A stretch of DNA of 5,710 bases. Origin: JASJBU01 sp965372385. Its GTDB lineage: Bacteria > Pseudomonadota > Gammaproteobacteria > Chromatiales > Chromatiaceae. The stretch lies in NCBI GenBank assembly GCA_965372385.1, contig CBDVCD010000237.1, positions 1 through 5,710 on the forward strand, written 5' to 3'. The notes below the pieces were generated by a model, which made no database searches, was not told the DNA's origin, and worked only from the letters and a program-made list of their open reading frames with translations. A program made the position numbers and the translations under genes. This document shows positions 5,710 through 5,710 of this stretch, in pieces; within the stretch, counting starts at the first letter, position 1; every line of letters begins with the position of its first letter.

Positions 5710-5710
5710 C

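Noticed and set aside
1..5710. CRISPR arrays, tRNA or rRNA genes, insertion sequences, phage genes
   Set aside because: No regularly spaced repeats, RNA gene hallmarks, transposase or phage proteins were found on either strand.

Overview
The window looks like ordinary chromosome of a gammaproteobacterium with moderate GC content. IscR, PrmB and HemN can each be aligned by eye, almost residue for residue, to what I remember of the E. coli proteins. The last gene belongs to the XrtA/PEP-CTERM exopolysaccharide class, which is found in environmental proteobacteria and not in enterics. Together with a structured intergenic repeat of a kind I remember from Chromatiales and Halomonas-type genomes, this suggests a marine or sulfur-oxidising gammaproteobacterium. 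The taxonomic call is inference only.

Layout, all genes on the + strand. A complete riboflavin synthase gene (10-669) opens the window. A 172-bp gap follows, carrying a good sigma70-type promoter with an IscR type-1-like site over its -35 element and further inverted repeats near the predicted transcription start. This drives iscR (842-1303), which keeps all four [2Fe-2S] ligands but has no isc genes after it. The next 254-bp gap holds a repeat of about 90 bp (1371-1461) that can fold into an outer stem with two inner hairpins, then a weak candidate promoter for prmB (1558-2451), the ribosomal protein uL3 glutamine methyltransferase. A 104-bp gap with an imperfect hairpin precedes a probable two-gene operon: an unrecognised acidic 105-aa protein (2556-2873) and, 16 bp later, hemN (2890-4275), the oxygen-independent coproporphyrinogen III oxidase. 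After 33 bp comes a complete polyprenyl-phosphate sugar transferase of the XrtA/PEP-CTERM type (4309-5709), ending one base before the window edge.

How they fit together: riboflavin synthesis, Fe-S regulation, ribosomal protein methylation and anaerobic haem synthesis are housekeeping functions with no single shared pathway. IscR and HemN share a theme of Fe-S clusters and oxygen, but nothing in the DNA ties them into one regulon. The final gene probably marks the left border of an exopolysaccharide/exosortase locus beyond the window. I do not see a novel multi-gene system here. The points most worth a second look are the orphan iscR with its control region, the structured repeat, the small unknown gene ahead of hemN, and the start region of the sugar transferase.
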